The notes: a model not told the origin generated them from the letters alone. A stretch of DNA of 64,000 bases from Adineta ricciae (GCA_905250025.1 CAJNOJ010000233.1:1-64000); one strand, 5' to 3'; counted from the first letter of the stretch, positions 10,590-21,900 are shown. Numbers and translations are program-made.

Positions 10590-11168
10590 ATGTATGATTA
10601 TCAAGGGGGAAAAGCGAGACTCCATCTTGTTCAGCTAGTATTTGTACTGCGGATGAAGTATTCGAAGTCTGAAGTCTCGCTTTCCATGATTGATTCACAT
10701 CAAGAAGTATCAGGCGTTCAAGTAGCATCATATTTAATGAGTTTTGGAGACCATTATACGACACATACGTTCAAGAATCTCTTCTTACTTTCTATTGAAA
10801 ACCATCTGCAAACAGAATTAATAAAAGCAAGGTTGAATACAAAAGAGACTGATGAGCGAACTACAGTAGGTAATAAATTAAAGCATACTTAGGCATATAG
10901 GAAAAGGAAAACTATTGAATCTTTAGGTATGCTAAATGATTTTTATGAAGGCCATGAAGAACAAGTTATTTTGGAAAAGGCAGCAAATAAAAACGAAAAC
11001 ACATATGTGATGGTAAACACGCGTCTCGACTATCAATGTCGATCCAAAGATTTATCGACAATCTGCTTATATGATTTTGTTAGCCAATTTCACAAAAAAG
11101 TCATTGACAGATCCGATCAGCGTGCATTAAAGAATGTCCGTAGTTCTCATGGTAAACGTCTGACGTAA
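10590..11168 (+). pseudogene. Helitron-like helicase relic (allele 1)
   Basis: Two adjoining frames separated by a stop near 10890. The first carries QEVSGVQVASYLMSFGDHYT, like the region of Helitron Rep/helicase proteins that precedes the PIF1-type helicase. The second has DYQCRSKDLSTICLYDFVSQ, resembling the Helitron LCLYDFVS motif. No Walker motifs are present, so this is a short fragment. The second allele starts inside it at 21514. Assignment to Helitron rests on motif memory only. Confidence 0.5.
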
Positions 11169-12007
11169 GTCAATGTTCTTTATATAGATGTGCTAGCTAT
11201 GCAAACATTTTCATGTTCCTTTATAACACAGACTCTATGGTCTATAAATGAACTACTGATCGAAAGTTCTATCATTTCTGTGAGCCTATACCAGAGAATA
11301 ACCTCACGCACTCAGAAGCAGTTGAAAACTTATAAATTAAATATGAATTTTTTTGTACACTTTCTGCATTGAAATACTTCTTATTCATTCGGATCTGAAC
11401 GTTGTCGATTGGTGTTATTTGATTAGATGATATAGGAATGCAACTCAACTAGATTGAAGATCATGCTATTTAATGTCCAAACAGCAATTTCGTGAAGATG
11501 AGGACGAGTTTGAAAATAGGATTAAAAATGAACTTTAGTTAGAAATCCTTTCATTTGTCCACGATTCAATCTAATCAGATTCATTTCAGGTATCAATGAT
11601 GATATGCTGAGATAAGTATGAAAAACTTATCCAAAAGAGATCATCAAATCAAAGCAGGACTCAAACCCACATATTCCAATAACCGATCTGAGAATATTAG
11701 CTGAATACCTCTTTCGATTTAAGATTACCTCATATTTGAATATTTCTTGCGTCGCCTAGAATCTGCTCGGCTAATAGTTACTTTTCTTCTTTCTATGTAT
11801 TGAAGTCATCTTCTCCTTACATATGTTCTTTGATTTTTACACACAGATACAATGCACGTTGGCATAAATAGAGCTAGCTGATGTTTGTGACTTGTTCATT
11901 CTCTTAAGATCGTATCTTCCTTCGCACGTTCATGTATAATCTAATCAACCGGTTTCGACCTTGCTCACAGGTTTCATCAGATGGCTTCGAGGTGTATATT
12001 GGTGCGG
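11169..12007. other. Non-coding spacer with hammerhead-like motif at its end
   Basis: No gene is recognised; the same sequence appears at about 21900-22715 in the second allele with point changes and small indels. Its last part (11951-11980) holds a hammerhead-like core on the minus strand, listed separately. Confidence 0.45.
11951..11980 (-). ncRNA. Hammerhead-ribozyme-like core (weak)
   Basis: Read on the minus strand the sequence has CTGATGA, then a short arm ACCT, a 7-base loop, the pairing arm AGGT, then CGAAAC and the self-complementary ACCGGT. This matches the conserved core order (CUGAUGA, stem II, GAAA) of minimal hammerheads known from Penelope-like elements, whose stem III can be a short palindrome acting as a dimer. 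I could not find a convincing stem I. In the second allele (about 22650-22700) the core is mutated to CTGATAA. Confidence 0.3.
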
Positions 12008-12009
12008 TA

Positions 12010-13433
12010 AATACTTAGAATATACCAAAAGTTGATTTCCTGGCATTTGAAACTTTATAGTAAAGTAAATATTAAATATTTTACCGTATAAATACTTAGT
12101 ATAACATCTTATCTTTCTTAACCTGTAGACAACGTTTATCTTGGATTTGAGTCTAATATTCTGCTAAATAAAAGATATAGCGCTTATAGTCAAGAAAATA
12201 CCTTGACACTGTAAAATCAGTATACGAAAAGAAAAATATATTCGTACTTTTATTTCATTAATTGTTCAAATAATCACCATTATTCTCGATACACAGATTC
12301 ATCCTTTCTAACAGTTTACCGAAAGTCTTTTTAAACTTATTTATTGGAACATTCTTCAATATGCTCGAAATCTCCTGAGATAGTGATTTTCCTTTGTGTG
12401 CTGCGCCAACTTGTTCTTGAATATGGTGGATGTGAAATGACAACGACCATTATCGTGATGACTTTTGGTTTTTTCTTATTTCATCGATGACCGGTATACA
12501 AGGGAGGAAAAGGCGAAAAGTCGGTACTCCAGTATACTCCTTTGACGAATTGTAAGTATCCTTGAGATTTTTCTCAGTGTTTTTGGTTCAGATCTATCCC
12601 AACGAACGATCGTTCTTGGTGATTCATTTTCGCCAACCTAGGTAGCATTGTTTGACTTGCGATCCATTTGTCTCTGATAGATTCATGTCTGATCACCAAT
12701 AATAATAGGACACAACTGCCACATTTCGTTTCTAAATTTCACTAAATTTTGACGACAATTTCTAAGTCGAGGAGCAATCCAACGTGATGTTCTTTTTCTC
12801 ATCTTCAGACAATCATGAATAATTCGTTCTATTGTACTACGAGATAGATCAGTCTCAACCATAATGTCATCATCGATAATTTGTCAAACGAAAACGTTTT
12901 GCCCATGAAATATGATGGCGAGTAATGTCCTAAAGCTTCCGTAAGTTCGTCGAAGATTATTTTTGAATCAATTCCGAAACTAATTTGAATTTTGATATAA
13001 TACCGATTAAATTCATCAGTCATGTTCAATAGCTTGTTTTACAATTGAAATCGGACACTAACACGCTATGAAGTTAAATGCGATACAAATGAACTAACAG
13101 TGAACAAACTCTCTCATCTCTATATATTATCGAAATGAAATGCTCCAGAACATGACATCATTGAAAATGACCAGAAAAAGTAAAGAACGGAAAATGTGAG
13201 CAGTTCCTGAATATACAAGAACATTCGACAAAGCATAGTTAAATATAAAAATGATCCTTAAATTATATTCTTAATCTAGGCGCATCTGAGACTTAAATCC
13301 AAAATGAACGTTCTCTACAGGTTAAGAAAGATGAGATGTTATACTAAGTATTTCTATAGTAAAATATTTAATATTTACTTTTCTATACAGTTTTAAATGC
13401 CAGGACACCAACTTTTGGTATACCCTAAGTATT
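12010..13433 (-). mobile_element. Degenerate mariner-like element with ~165-bp terminal inverted repeats (allele 1)
   Basis: Left arm from 12010 (AATACTTAG...) and right arm ending at 13433 are reverse complements over roughly 165 bp, with TA on both outer sides (12008-12009, 13434-13435). Inside, on the minus strand, are remains of a mariner transposase. The N-terminus MTDEFNRYYIKI with a SPSY helix-turn-helix word is at 12829-13029. The C-terminus ERMNLCIENNGDYL is at 12258-12443. In the second allele the HPPYSSTVPPCDFWL motif is visible, with the YSPD Asp lost. Many stops and deletions mark it as dead. Confidence 0.8.
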
Positions 13434-13639
13434 TAATACGAAAACAACAACAGCATTTTTTACAAGGGATATGCATGATTATTTCTTATTTTTTCAGGCG
13501 CGTTTCTCATCAATGGAAAATACCGATATGAAATAATAATTTTTTTTATTAATTATGTGACTATGTTTCTAATGAATGAACTATGTCGCTATTAAGATAC
13601 AAAGATCTACTGAAAAAGTATAATTGTTTATAGTTTTGT

Positions 13640-14218
13640 TTAGTTTTTTTCTTGATTCACAACTCTCTCGAGAGCATCAGGAAGGTCTTGCGGCCCTTTT
13701 AGAAGTACAATTTTTGCGTTAGGTGCTAATTTATGAACAAGATTTAAAATACGATTAAACCAATGAAGTATTTCAGCACGATCTGTTGAAACGCCTTCTT
13801 CATGATACTTTGATGCTTGGTCAAAACCATTGACATAACCGCCTAGAATAGAAAATAAAATCGATTATTTCACTCTTAAAAGAAAAGAAACAAACAAACC
13901 AAGAGCCACTATATCCCATTGTTTTTCTTTTAATGCATTGATAAATTCTTGATCACTTTTTTTTGTATTATAAATACCGAAAATTTTTGTTTGTTTATAT
14001 CCTAATGATGCTAACTGCTTTTGTGCATCTGCCACTGGTTTGTTACCTGCACCAACACCTAAAATTTTTAAATCTTGCACAGCAACTTTTGATGCAAGTG
14101 TTCTTGTAATAACATATGTTGAGCTAGAAAAGCCCTGTATAATAAAATAAAAGATTCTTGTATTAATTTATTCTTCATCACGAAGAAATCTTACTGCATT
14201 GAATAATCGTCGTGACAT
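13640..14218 (-). CDS. Three-exon gene, 153-aa protein with probable mitochondrial presequence (allele 1)
   Basis: Exons 14195-14218, 13900-14134 and 13640-13842, with GT-AG introns of 60 and 57 nt; the joined frame is 462 nt and closes at TAA. The N-terminus (MSRRLFNAGFSSSTYVITRT) is Arg/Ser/Thr-rich and lacks acids, like a mitochondrial targeting peptide. It continues with VQDLKILGVGAGNKPVADA, a GxGAG loop suggesting a Rossmann-like alpha/beta fold, then a HWFNRILNLVHKLAP helix and a PQDLPDALERV end. The second allele at 24166-24744 has the same exon lengths (24, 235, 203). The fold looks bacterial in flavour. I do not recognise a named family and assign no reaction. Confidence 0.75.
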
Positions 14219-14789
14219 ACTTTGTGTTTTGCTATTGATGAAATAATATTTTCTTCTTTTTACTCTGTGCCGTGTATTTCTTGTTTTTTTTTCTTTCTCT
14301 TTCCTTCGATCGATGTTATTTCTTTCTAGATGTCAGTCATTGATGTAGATTTATCAACATGCAATCTTTCCAACACGTCTCAACGCCTCTAGATGGCAGA
14401 TATTAGTAGGGAATGCATTGCCTGCCGTGTAATTAAAATTTATGCTGCTAATACGACTATTAAAGATGGTATTCATATTCGGTCCAAATTGAACAATCTA
14501 GATCTTTAATAATTTATTTTGAACCCTTTCGAAGTGATGTAATCTATCGGTAAATCAAATTGCAAGATGTTAAAAAGCTAACGTTCACTTTTAACTCTAG
14601 AACAATAATTCAAACAGCATTGGACATATCCTCACAAGAGTCTTTGTAGTAAAGAGCAATTTCTTTTTGCATTTAACTGTAAAGCGGGGGCGCTAGGAAT
14701 TTTTGCTAGGGGTAGGGGCTCAGGCCTGCTAAATATTAAACAGGTTCCGCTCAATATTATTGAATCTTTACGCACTTGAGTTTGCCATA
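14219..14789. other. Upstream region of the 153-aa gene
   Basis: No gene is seen. Pyrimidine-rich just upstream of the start (14270-14310), then AT-rich. The same region upstream of the second allele (24745-25290) differs by scattered substitutions and small indels. Confidence 0.4.
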
Positions 14790-15480
14790 ATATTAACTAA
14801 TTTATGTTGTATATCATGACTCAGGTAACTAGCGTTCCTTGCACAACATTCTAGAACTGATTTTACAATAGGATTATCCGCTGCTCTTGAAAGAATTTCC
14901 ATATAATTACTCTGATTTGAACTGGTACAAATATTTGAAAAAAACGAATGAAAATTATTTTTAGAAAGCTTTTAAAAATATATATCATGAATTTTCTCTG
15001 CGATCTCTAAAACTAAACATTTTACTTACTAAAAAATGTAATGTTGAACATATTTTCATGAGACGATCACGATTTTTACGAATATGAATAACTCGATCAA
15101 CATCTAATTGATCAATAACACTATTTATGGCAGCTTGATTGAAATGAACGTCTACTAAGATTGCTTGGACACGCTGTTAATTTTGGCCGAGTAGAAAGAT
15201 CATTGGATGATTTACTAATATCATCAGGCTTAGATTTTACTTGACGTGTTGTTTATAGGACCCTAAGTAAGAGATCATGATGAAATTGTTAAAATTAACA
15301 TATAATGCACCTTTTGGTTATCAAAAGAAGAAGCAAAATTTTGAGAATCAAATGATGACAGCTGAATGGTAAAACTAATATCAATTGCATTTGGATCAGC
15401 AGATGATGAATTAATAACATTCAGTTCTATTTCATCTTCATTTGTGCCTGTTTTCTTTATAAATGGATGCGAAAACAAGA
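14790..15480 (-). pseudogene. DUF4371-type (ZMYM1-like hAT) transposase relic (allele 1)
   Basis: Fragments in transposase order on the minus strand. STRPKLTACPSN lies near 15170-15240. AINSVIDQLDVDRVIHIRKN followed by RDRLMKICSTLHFL is at about 15030-15160, like the DUF4371 stretch with an N-R-x-x-L helix. CCARNASYLSHDIQHKLVNI near 14800-14960 resembles the NAxYxSxxIQNE motif. Frames are broken by stops and the C-terminal dimerisation domain is absent. Only remnants remain at 25290-25870 in the second allele. Confidence 0.5.
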
Positions 15481-16042
15481 CTCTATTGTTCTACGTCTTT
15501 CGGACTGCATTTCAGAAAATTGCATTTACTTTAAACAAATTTTTGTGGTGTGGTTATTAACAATAAATGAATAGAAAATAAGAGAAAATTGTAATAATAA
15601 ATTAACCGTAGTACATTGCAACATCACTCAAGGAAAATATCATTATTTTTTCTAAGATCTGGAAACAATCTCAAGCAGACTCAGCCCACCTCCCAATCTT
15701 TGGTACTTTTTATGCCAAATGGACTTTTACGCATTTGTTTTCCTAGAATGAAAAAAAAACTGGAATTACATCGCGCGTATCCAAACGGCTACTGATCTCA
15801 GTAAGCCGAGAGTTGTCGGTACCTTCATTTCGAGGTTATCAGATCAATTCGACTTTCTTCTCAAGAACGGTCGGTGCGCATTCACTGCCAAAATTCTACT
15901 CTAAAGAAATTTCCATTAACTCAGAACAGATCGAACGGAAAAGTTTCCCTGTTCTATTTTTTGCCCCATCAGTCATTCTTTAGAAGGGAAGAAAACGTGT
16001 GTAGAGGTAAGTTTCATACTCTCGATCCTCTTGGTTTAATAT
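15481..16042. other. Spacer with an insertion specific to allele 1
   Basis: Compared with the second allele near 26095-26110, about 225 bp (roughly 15774-15999) are present only here. I see no inverted termini on it, so it may be a deletion in the other allele instead. No gene is recognised. Confidence 0.4.
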
Positions 16043-16639
16043 TTATTGATATATCATAAAATTATTGTATATGTAATTTCTCGGAGTCCATAAATTACCC
16101 ATAGGATATGTGTAGGGATATCCTTGATTCTGTGGATATGGAGAAAATTTTAGTGTGATGATGTAGAGCGCGTCATCAGTCAAAAATGCAGCTACTGATC
16201 GCGCAAAATGTCGACAATCATTGAGTCCAACTTCATATTCACCAAACTTTTGTATTTCGGTAGAAATGAAATATTTCAAATCAATGGCTTTTCTACTTGA
16301 TCCTCCTACACGTCTTTCATCAGGTTTCCAGTAAGTAGGTTTAATTTCAACATAAATTGGCGAATATCCTTCAGGAAGAAGATCAGCAACTAAATGAACT
16401 TTGAACGTTTGCCCTGTTTCAGTTTGAAAAACGACAAAACTATGATGAGTAAGCGTTTCATACACATAAAATTGGCGAATGGTCATTCCGTCATGAAGAT
16501 ATTCTGAGTAATAAAATCGTTCAACGGGACGATAATTCATTTGATTATTCGAAGCATTGACGCCAATCAGATTAAAACTCGCAGCCAGCAGTCCCACACC
16601 CTCCATAAACAAATCGCGGGTTTGTTGAATCAATGCCAT
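16043..16639 (-). CDS. 198-aa protein with NDCRHFA motif, possible permuted papain-like (NlpC/P60-LRAT) fold (allele 1)
   Basis: The first ATG of the open frame is at 16639 (MALIQQTRDLF); the longer open frame to 16660 begins with TTG. An HHSFVVFQTETGQTFKVHLV strand pair in the middle and GLNDCRHFARSVAAFL near the C-terminus give a His...Cys order. This recalls LRAT/NlpC-P60 permuted papain proteins (which have NCEHFV), where Cys is the nucleophile. That link is an inference from motif order only. The end is Tyr/Pro/Asn-rich. The second allele (26145-26741) is also intact with few substitutions, so the frame is probably under selection. There is no clear signal peptide. Confidence 0.6.
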   Translation of the reverse strand: MALIQQTRDLFMEGVGLLAASFNLIGVNASNNQMNYRPVERFYYSEYLHDGMTIRQFYVYETLTHHSFVVFQTETGQTFKVHLVADLLPEGYSPIYVEIKPTYWKPDERRVGGSSRKAIDLKYFISTEIQKFGEYEVGLNDCRHFARSVAAFLTDDALYIITLKFSPYPQNQGYPYTYPMGNLWTPRNYIYNNFMIYQ

Positions 16640-17088
16640 GATCAGAAGATCAACTATCAACGAAAGGAATTTCTAGTTTTCGCTATTTGGGAGACAAAAT
16701 AAATGTGGTTGCGTTCCACTGATTTTACGTTACGTACACTTCGTTGTTGTTTACTTATGTTTGTATCAGTGAAAAATACGTCATTCGATTCCCTATTGAT
16801 CGAATACTCATCTATACGGAACATGTGTGATAATTGACCGCCGTTTTGCTCGCAAATAGAACGACAGGACATTAAAAAAAACGCACTTTCATAAGAATTT
16901 CTTCATTTGTAATATCATTCATATTGAGACAACATGTGTCACATTTAAAAATATTATGAAAGTGATTACTCTGCGTCAACAAAGGCAAATAGAGGAAAAA
17001 AACCATCACTTTCGAAAGAAGAAGAATATAAAACAGGGCGCACATGTATCAGTTGTATATTGCATGCTGAAAAGCAAGCAGAGATTTC
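16640..17088. other. Spacer between divergent 198-aa gene and F-box relic
   Basis: A 71-codon open frame upstream on the minus strand (16657-16872) is kept in both alleles (26759-26974). It has no motif and ends just before the ATG at 16639, so it may be 5' untranslated sequence or an upstream exon. Otherwise nothing is recognised. Confidence 0.35.
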
Positions 17089-18300
17089 ATGACGACTTTG
17101 GAACAGTTATTCAACGAAGTGTTACTTTGCTTATTCGAATATATCAATGAAGTTGATCTCTATTGTGGCTTCTGTAGTCTTAACTATCGTTTCGATTGTT
17201 TAGTTTTGAAATACAGACAAAACTCTGGTATTGACTCTCGATCAATATCGAAAACTGAACTTCAGACCACCTGCGAAGAATATCTTCCAAGGATCGTCGA
17301 TCGAGTTACTTCTTTACACTTATCGAATGACACTGACACTTCTGATCAGATCGAAGATGTTCTCAATTATTATATGCAACTTCAAATGTTTGTCAATCTC
17401 AGATCACTTACACTATATCATATTTATTCAGAACAAACTGTAATTGAGTTGAGCAATGAATGCTATCAACTTCCTCATCTTACTCATTTCGCTCTCAACA
17501 AATTTAACGCTTTCGATCGCGAAGATAATCGTCAACAATTCTTAAACAATATCTGGTGTATACTAAAACTAATTTCTTGCCATCTCAGTATGGAAATCTG
17601 GTCTCGATATAGATTCTCTGTCCGACAACTTCATTATCTCTTTAAATTTTGTCCCTGCCAGATTATTTCAAATAGCAACATATACACCTCGTCTGCGACA
17701 CTTAGAAATCTCTCTAGATAGAGATTAGTTATTTAAAAAAACACCACCCTTCACGTCCGTCACTTATTTCCATTAGTGGAAATACGTGGAAAGATGTTAT
17801 TGCAAATGATTTGCCAAAACTTGACAAATTTCATATTCATGCAAATACTCTTCAATTGAAATCGAGTTCTCCTGACGGGAGAGATTTTCGGTCATATGAT
17901 ACTGTACAATCCTTATCTGTACAAACCGATTTCTCCAACATCAACGTACCCTTTCGCTTTTCGACTATTCGTCATCTGTGTATTGACTTACCGTTTCATA
18001 ATCACATACGGTCTATTATTCCCACCCTTGCCCACCTTCATTCATTAAGGGTGTCGTTTCACGAATGTAATCTCGAAGTGGAAGGTCAATTTCAGACAAC
18101 TTTTCCATGGAATTATATCGAAGATAGCGACGAAAAATATCTGAGCAATGAATGTTCATATATCAAATGGCAACAATAAATCTCAACGATTAGATGAAGA
18201 CGATGAACTTCTTCGATGTTTGAAAGATGCTTTCGATTCTTTACGCGTAGTAGTGAGAGAAGATTTCTATGAGAACGGTATTCATTTATGGATTCGTTAG
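17089..18300 (+). pseudogene. F-box protein relic (allele 1)
   Basis: Begins MTTLEQLFNEVLLCLFEY-x-NEVDLYCGFCSLNYRF, the F-box helix pattern typical of bdelloid F-box proteins, which recruit substrates to SCF ubiquitin ligases. A leucine-rich-repeat-like stretch follows (FVNLRSLTLYHIYSEQ, LPHLTHFALNKF). The frame is lost near 17550-17720, reopens at about 17811 (LPKLDKFHIHANTLQL) and shifts again near 18170 before the tail DEDDELLRCLKDAFDSLRVV ending at 18300. About 200 bp in the middle of the other allele are missing here. Non-functional as it stands. Confidence 0.7.
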
Positions 18301-18412
18301 AGTGAGGATGAAACTGATCATTATCTTACTTCTCATTCATACTTTTGTTTTATTCATTAATAAATTGTAGAGGATAAAATATGCGCATTATATATTTAAA
18401 AAAGGCTAATCT

Positions 18413-21400
18413 TTACAATCTTGTTTTGAAAATATTCTGTTCGGGTGCTAATGTTAATACTGTTGGCGGAGTATCATTCTTTTCATGTTTTTGAATGAGT
18501 ATACTCTCACGACGTCGCATCGAACGGCGATGTTCGATCTGCATTGAAACTCGTTTTCCGCGAAAGACTTTCGTCACATCTGCCGCTGGCCATCCTTGCC
18601 ATATTGTTCCTTCGTCTGTTGTGTCACCACTAAGAATCAATGTATGCTCTAACAGAGTCGAATCGTCTTCCATAGTTGCACCGGATAGGAGTCGACTTTG
18701 CGATCTGAGAACACATCGATTGCCGACTATTAAAGGATTCAATGTGAATCGTCCTTTCGAATTCAAATGACAAATCAGAGATGCATCGTCGACACAGCAA
18801 TCGTCCCCTATTACCACTAAATCCGGTTCCGTCATCATTGGATCACCACCGGTTGGATACAGACAAACATTGTGGCCAATACGAGAACCCAAGCAACGAT
18901 AGTAAAGACATAGATAGGCCGAGCCGCAGAATACGTCTAAAATACGGCGTCTGATACGTTGAATTCCAATGTACAGTTGCCACCGTTGGCAATACGATGA
19001 TTCATTCCAATTGTATTCACCTTGTCGGCGTCGACCAAACAATAACCATTTGCATCGAACCTCAATGAACAGTGCTAATAATGCGACTGTTGTATGGAAC
19101 AGCGAGAGCATACTAACAAGTAGAAGGTAGGTGAAGACACCGATCTCAATATTTGTCGACGTCGACAATCGTGAAAGTTGTCGATAGATGCAGGCAATCA
19201 CTTGAATACTAATGATAATCGGTGAAGCCCAGAGCATTGATCGAAAGATGTTTACACTTAAATTGTAAATGATGTGTAACCAGAGTGGTATGACCCAGTA
19301 GCCAGTTTTTTCGCGTTTATAGAATGCTCTGCCGAATGGTGTTATCGTTTCTGTTTCCATTTGCGACCGTTGTTCATTACCAAGACTCCACAATACAGCA
19401 TTGCCTTCCTTCGATCCGATCCATATTGAACCAGACGGATAGGTCGTGTTTTCTTTTCCCAGACTGCCACTTCCCATAACCGTATTTCTTTCAACAATCA
19501 CACCAGGCAATAGAACGCATCGATCAGCAATCATCGCGCCACTTTGAATGGTAATTTTGTTACTCTGTGTTTTGTCACCATTTGAGCATGGAAAGTAAGA
19601 ACGTGAACCAAAAACAACGTCGTCTTCGATGGTGAGAAGATCGTATTCGTACGTGTTCAAACCGGACCCAGGCCAATAGATACGTTTTCCAATCCGAGCA
19701 CCGAGAAGACGATAGATAACACTGATCAATTCATAGTGCGTACCTATTAAATGAGAAAGCCCATTGAAATCGCCACCGGGTAACAATTCTTTCATTAGCC
19801 AATGTTTTAAAAGATATATTTGTTGCTTGAAATTAATCATAAATGTACGTTTTTGCTCTACTTGACTCTGTTCTCTAAATTTACCAATAATGATCCGTTT
19901 AACAAGAATGCAACCAGCGACATAGATAAATGGGCGAATGATATCTCGTGCTATGACTGCTAGTAGGTGGAATCCAACACGTTTTCCATCAGCGAAGAAG
20001 TAAACCACCGATATAAAATCATTCGATCGATCAGGAGAAGATATTTGGTCTGATAAAAGATATATCGCACCAATCCAAGGAGCATACGACAGAACTGTGA
20101 CGAGCAACACCACCGGCCAGCCGAACAGATATTTAATGGCAAAGTGTAAAGTTACTGCTTTAGATGGTACTGTCCCTTGTTTATTAGCAGTTGTAAAATC
20201 CATTTCATGTGATGATGACAATGGTCCGAGCTGCATACCATCTAGCACGGTAGCACCTGGAGAAAGTCGTGTGTTCAACCCGATCGAGCAATTATGACCG
20301 ATTTGAATCGGTGCTAATACCATATAACCCGTACTAAGTGTAAATGGACTGATTATACATCGTTGAATCTTTACATTGGATTTGATTTTAACCAAATCGA
20401 ATTCTCTAATCTGCGCATTTGGATCGATCGTCACCTGTTTGCCAATCTTGGCACCCATTAGTTTGAGAAAGATAATACGGAGACTCTCATGCCATTCAAA
20501 CGCACCGAATCCAAACACTTTGATTGTTTGATCAACAAACCACCATCGAAGATAGTATTGCCCCCAAAGCGGATAATGTCCACGCCGATATTTCCCTATG
20601 ACAAGCCATTTGACCAATAAACAAGTCCCGGGAAGCACCAAGAGATTTAATAACAATCGGGCGGAAAGTATGGCGAGTACTAACGAAAGTATCTGTTTCC
20701 ATTGTTCAACTGCCTTCCAATATTTTCTGTATAGAATTAGAAAAACAACAAAGGAAAACCAGTGCAGAGCGATGCAAACAGGTCTTAATAAAATTAACGA
20801 TAACGACTGAACGAATAGTGCGGCCAAGCGTGTCGAGCTTTTGGATTTAACTTCAAGACTCAACTTGTAGGCGTCAGCACGTGTCGTTCTCTTTCGAGAA
20901 TCATTTTCAGGAACATCTGAAGTAAGAATACGAACATAAACCAATATGACATCTGTGCAGGGAAATGATCAATGAAATTACTTTGTTCTTGCTGTTGTTT
21001 CGCCAACTTTGTAACGATATTTGGATCTTGTTCGCGAATCAATGTACAAAGTGAGCCAATTGTTCTGTTTATGTACATTTTCATTATTGCTATGCTTATA
21101 CCAAATTCTTTACGGATTTTGTTGACTAGAAGACCAGCTTTCAGCGAGTTACCACCGACTTGAAAAAAATCCGTTTCTGCATTCATTGAAGTTTCTGTGC
21201 TGTCTTTTAAATCTAAAATTTCACAAAATATTTTGATCAGAGCACCCTCCAATGGACACTTCGACTGCTGCTTTGCTGAATTGTTCGGGGCGAGCAAATC
21301 TAAAATGACGTTGTTGTTATCATCTCTTGGGATCTGTTCCACAACAATTATGTCCTTTGGACGAAGATAATCGTGTAAATGTGTATCTAGATAATCCCAA

Positions 21401-21512
21401 ATCGCTTCCTTTTCCAATAATTCGCTACTGACGACGTAGGCAACCGAATGTACCAATTCCAAATCAGCAATCAATGGATGTGAATTGAGAACTGCGTAGA
21501 CTTGCTCGGAAT
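18413..21512 (-). CDS. Pls-like non-ribosomal peptide synthetase, PCP and membrane/C-domain part (contig A, allele 1)
   Basis: This is the 3' two-thirds of a gene that continues upstream in contig C (31569-33335) and contig E (40817-40990). Joined across identical overlaps it would encode about 1,584 aa in one frame plus one 65-nt intron (20917-20981). The part here has the carrier domain with the phosphopantetheine Ser in DFFQVGGNSLKAG (about residue 696), encoded at 20982-21512. From 20916 down follow three membrane-helix pairs alternating with three soluble left-handed-helix-like domains, beginning LMGAKIGKQVTIDPN, LLGARIGKRIYWPG and CLGSRIGHNVCLYPTGGD. An A-PCP start, six membrane segments and three C-like domains are the layout of poly-epsilon-lysine synthetase Pls. 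In Pls, the C-like domains join free amino acids to the carrier-bound one. No thioesterase or standard condensation domain is present. Substrate cannot be read from sequence alone. Confidence 0.85.
20917..20981 (-). other. 65-nt intron joining PCP and Pls membrane region
   Basis: Two long open frames overlap here in different phases. Removing the GTAATTTC...CTTCAG stretch joins them in frame as KQQQEQ-NVPENDSRKR. In the second allele (30972-31036) the same donor and acceptor are kept, while an alternative inner CAG is lost. This supports this splice and makes the locus one spliced eukaryotic gene, not a bacterial contaminant. Confidence 0.8.
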
Positions 21513-21513
21513 N
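21513..21513. other. Single-N contig join A/B (misordered)
   Basis: The last 221 bp before this N (21292-21512) are identical to the first 221 bp of contig C (31569-31789), not to what follows here. The sequence after the N is a diverged second copy of 10806 onward. Confidence 0.9.
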
Positions 21514-21900
21514 CTGCAAACAGAATTAATAAAAGCAAGGTTGAATACAAAAGAGACTGATGAGCGAACTACAGTAGGTAATAAATTAAAGCATACTTAG
21601 GCATATAGGAAAAGGAAAACTATTGAATCTTTAGCTATGCTAAATGATTTTTATGAAGGCCATGAAGAAGACGAGACAAAAATGAATGAAGGACAATTTA
21701 TTTTGGAAAAGGCAGCAAATAAAAACGAAAACACATATGTGATGGTAAACACGCGTCTTAACTATCAATGTCGATCCAAAGTTTTATCGACAATCTGCTT
21801 ATATGATTTTGTTAGCCAATTTCACAAAAAAGTCATTGACAGATCCAATCAGCGTGCACTAAAGAATGTCTGCAGTTCTCATGGTAAACGGCTGACGTAA
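21514..21900 (+). pseudogene. Helitron-like helicase relic (allele 2)
   Basis: Second copy of 10806-11168. The frame at 21637-21900 carries CLYDFVSQFHKKVIDRS as in allele 1, with an 8-codon insertion (DETKMNEG) and several substitutions. Still a fragment without helicase motifs. Confidence 0.5.
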
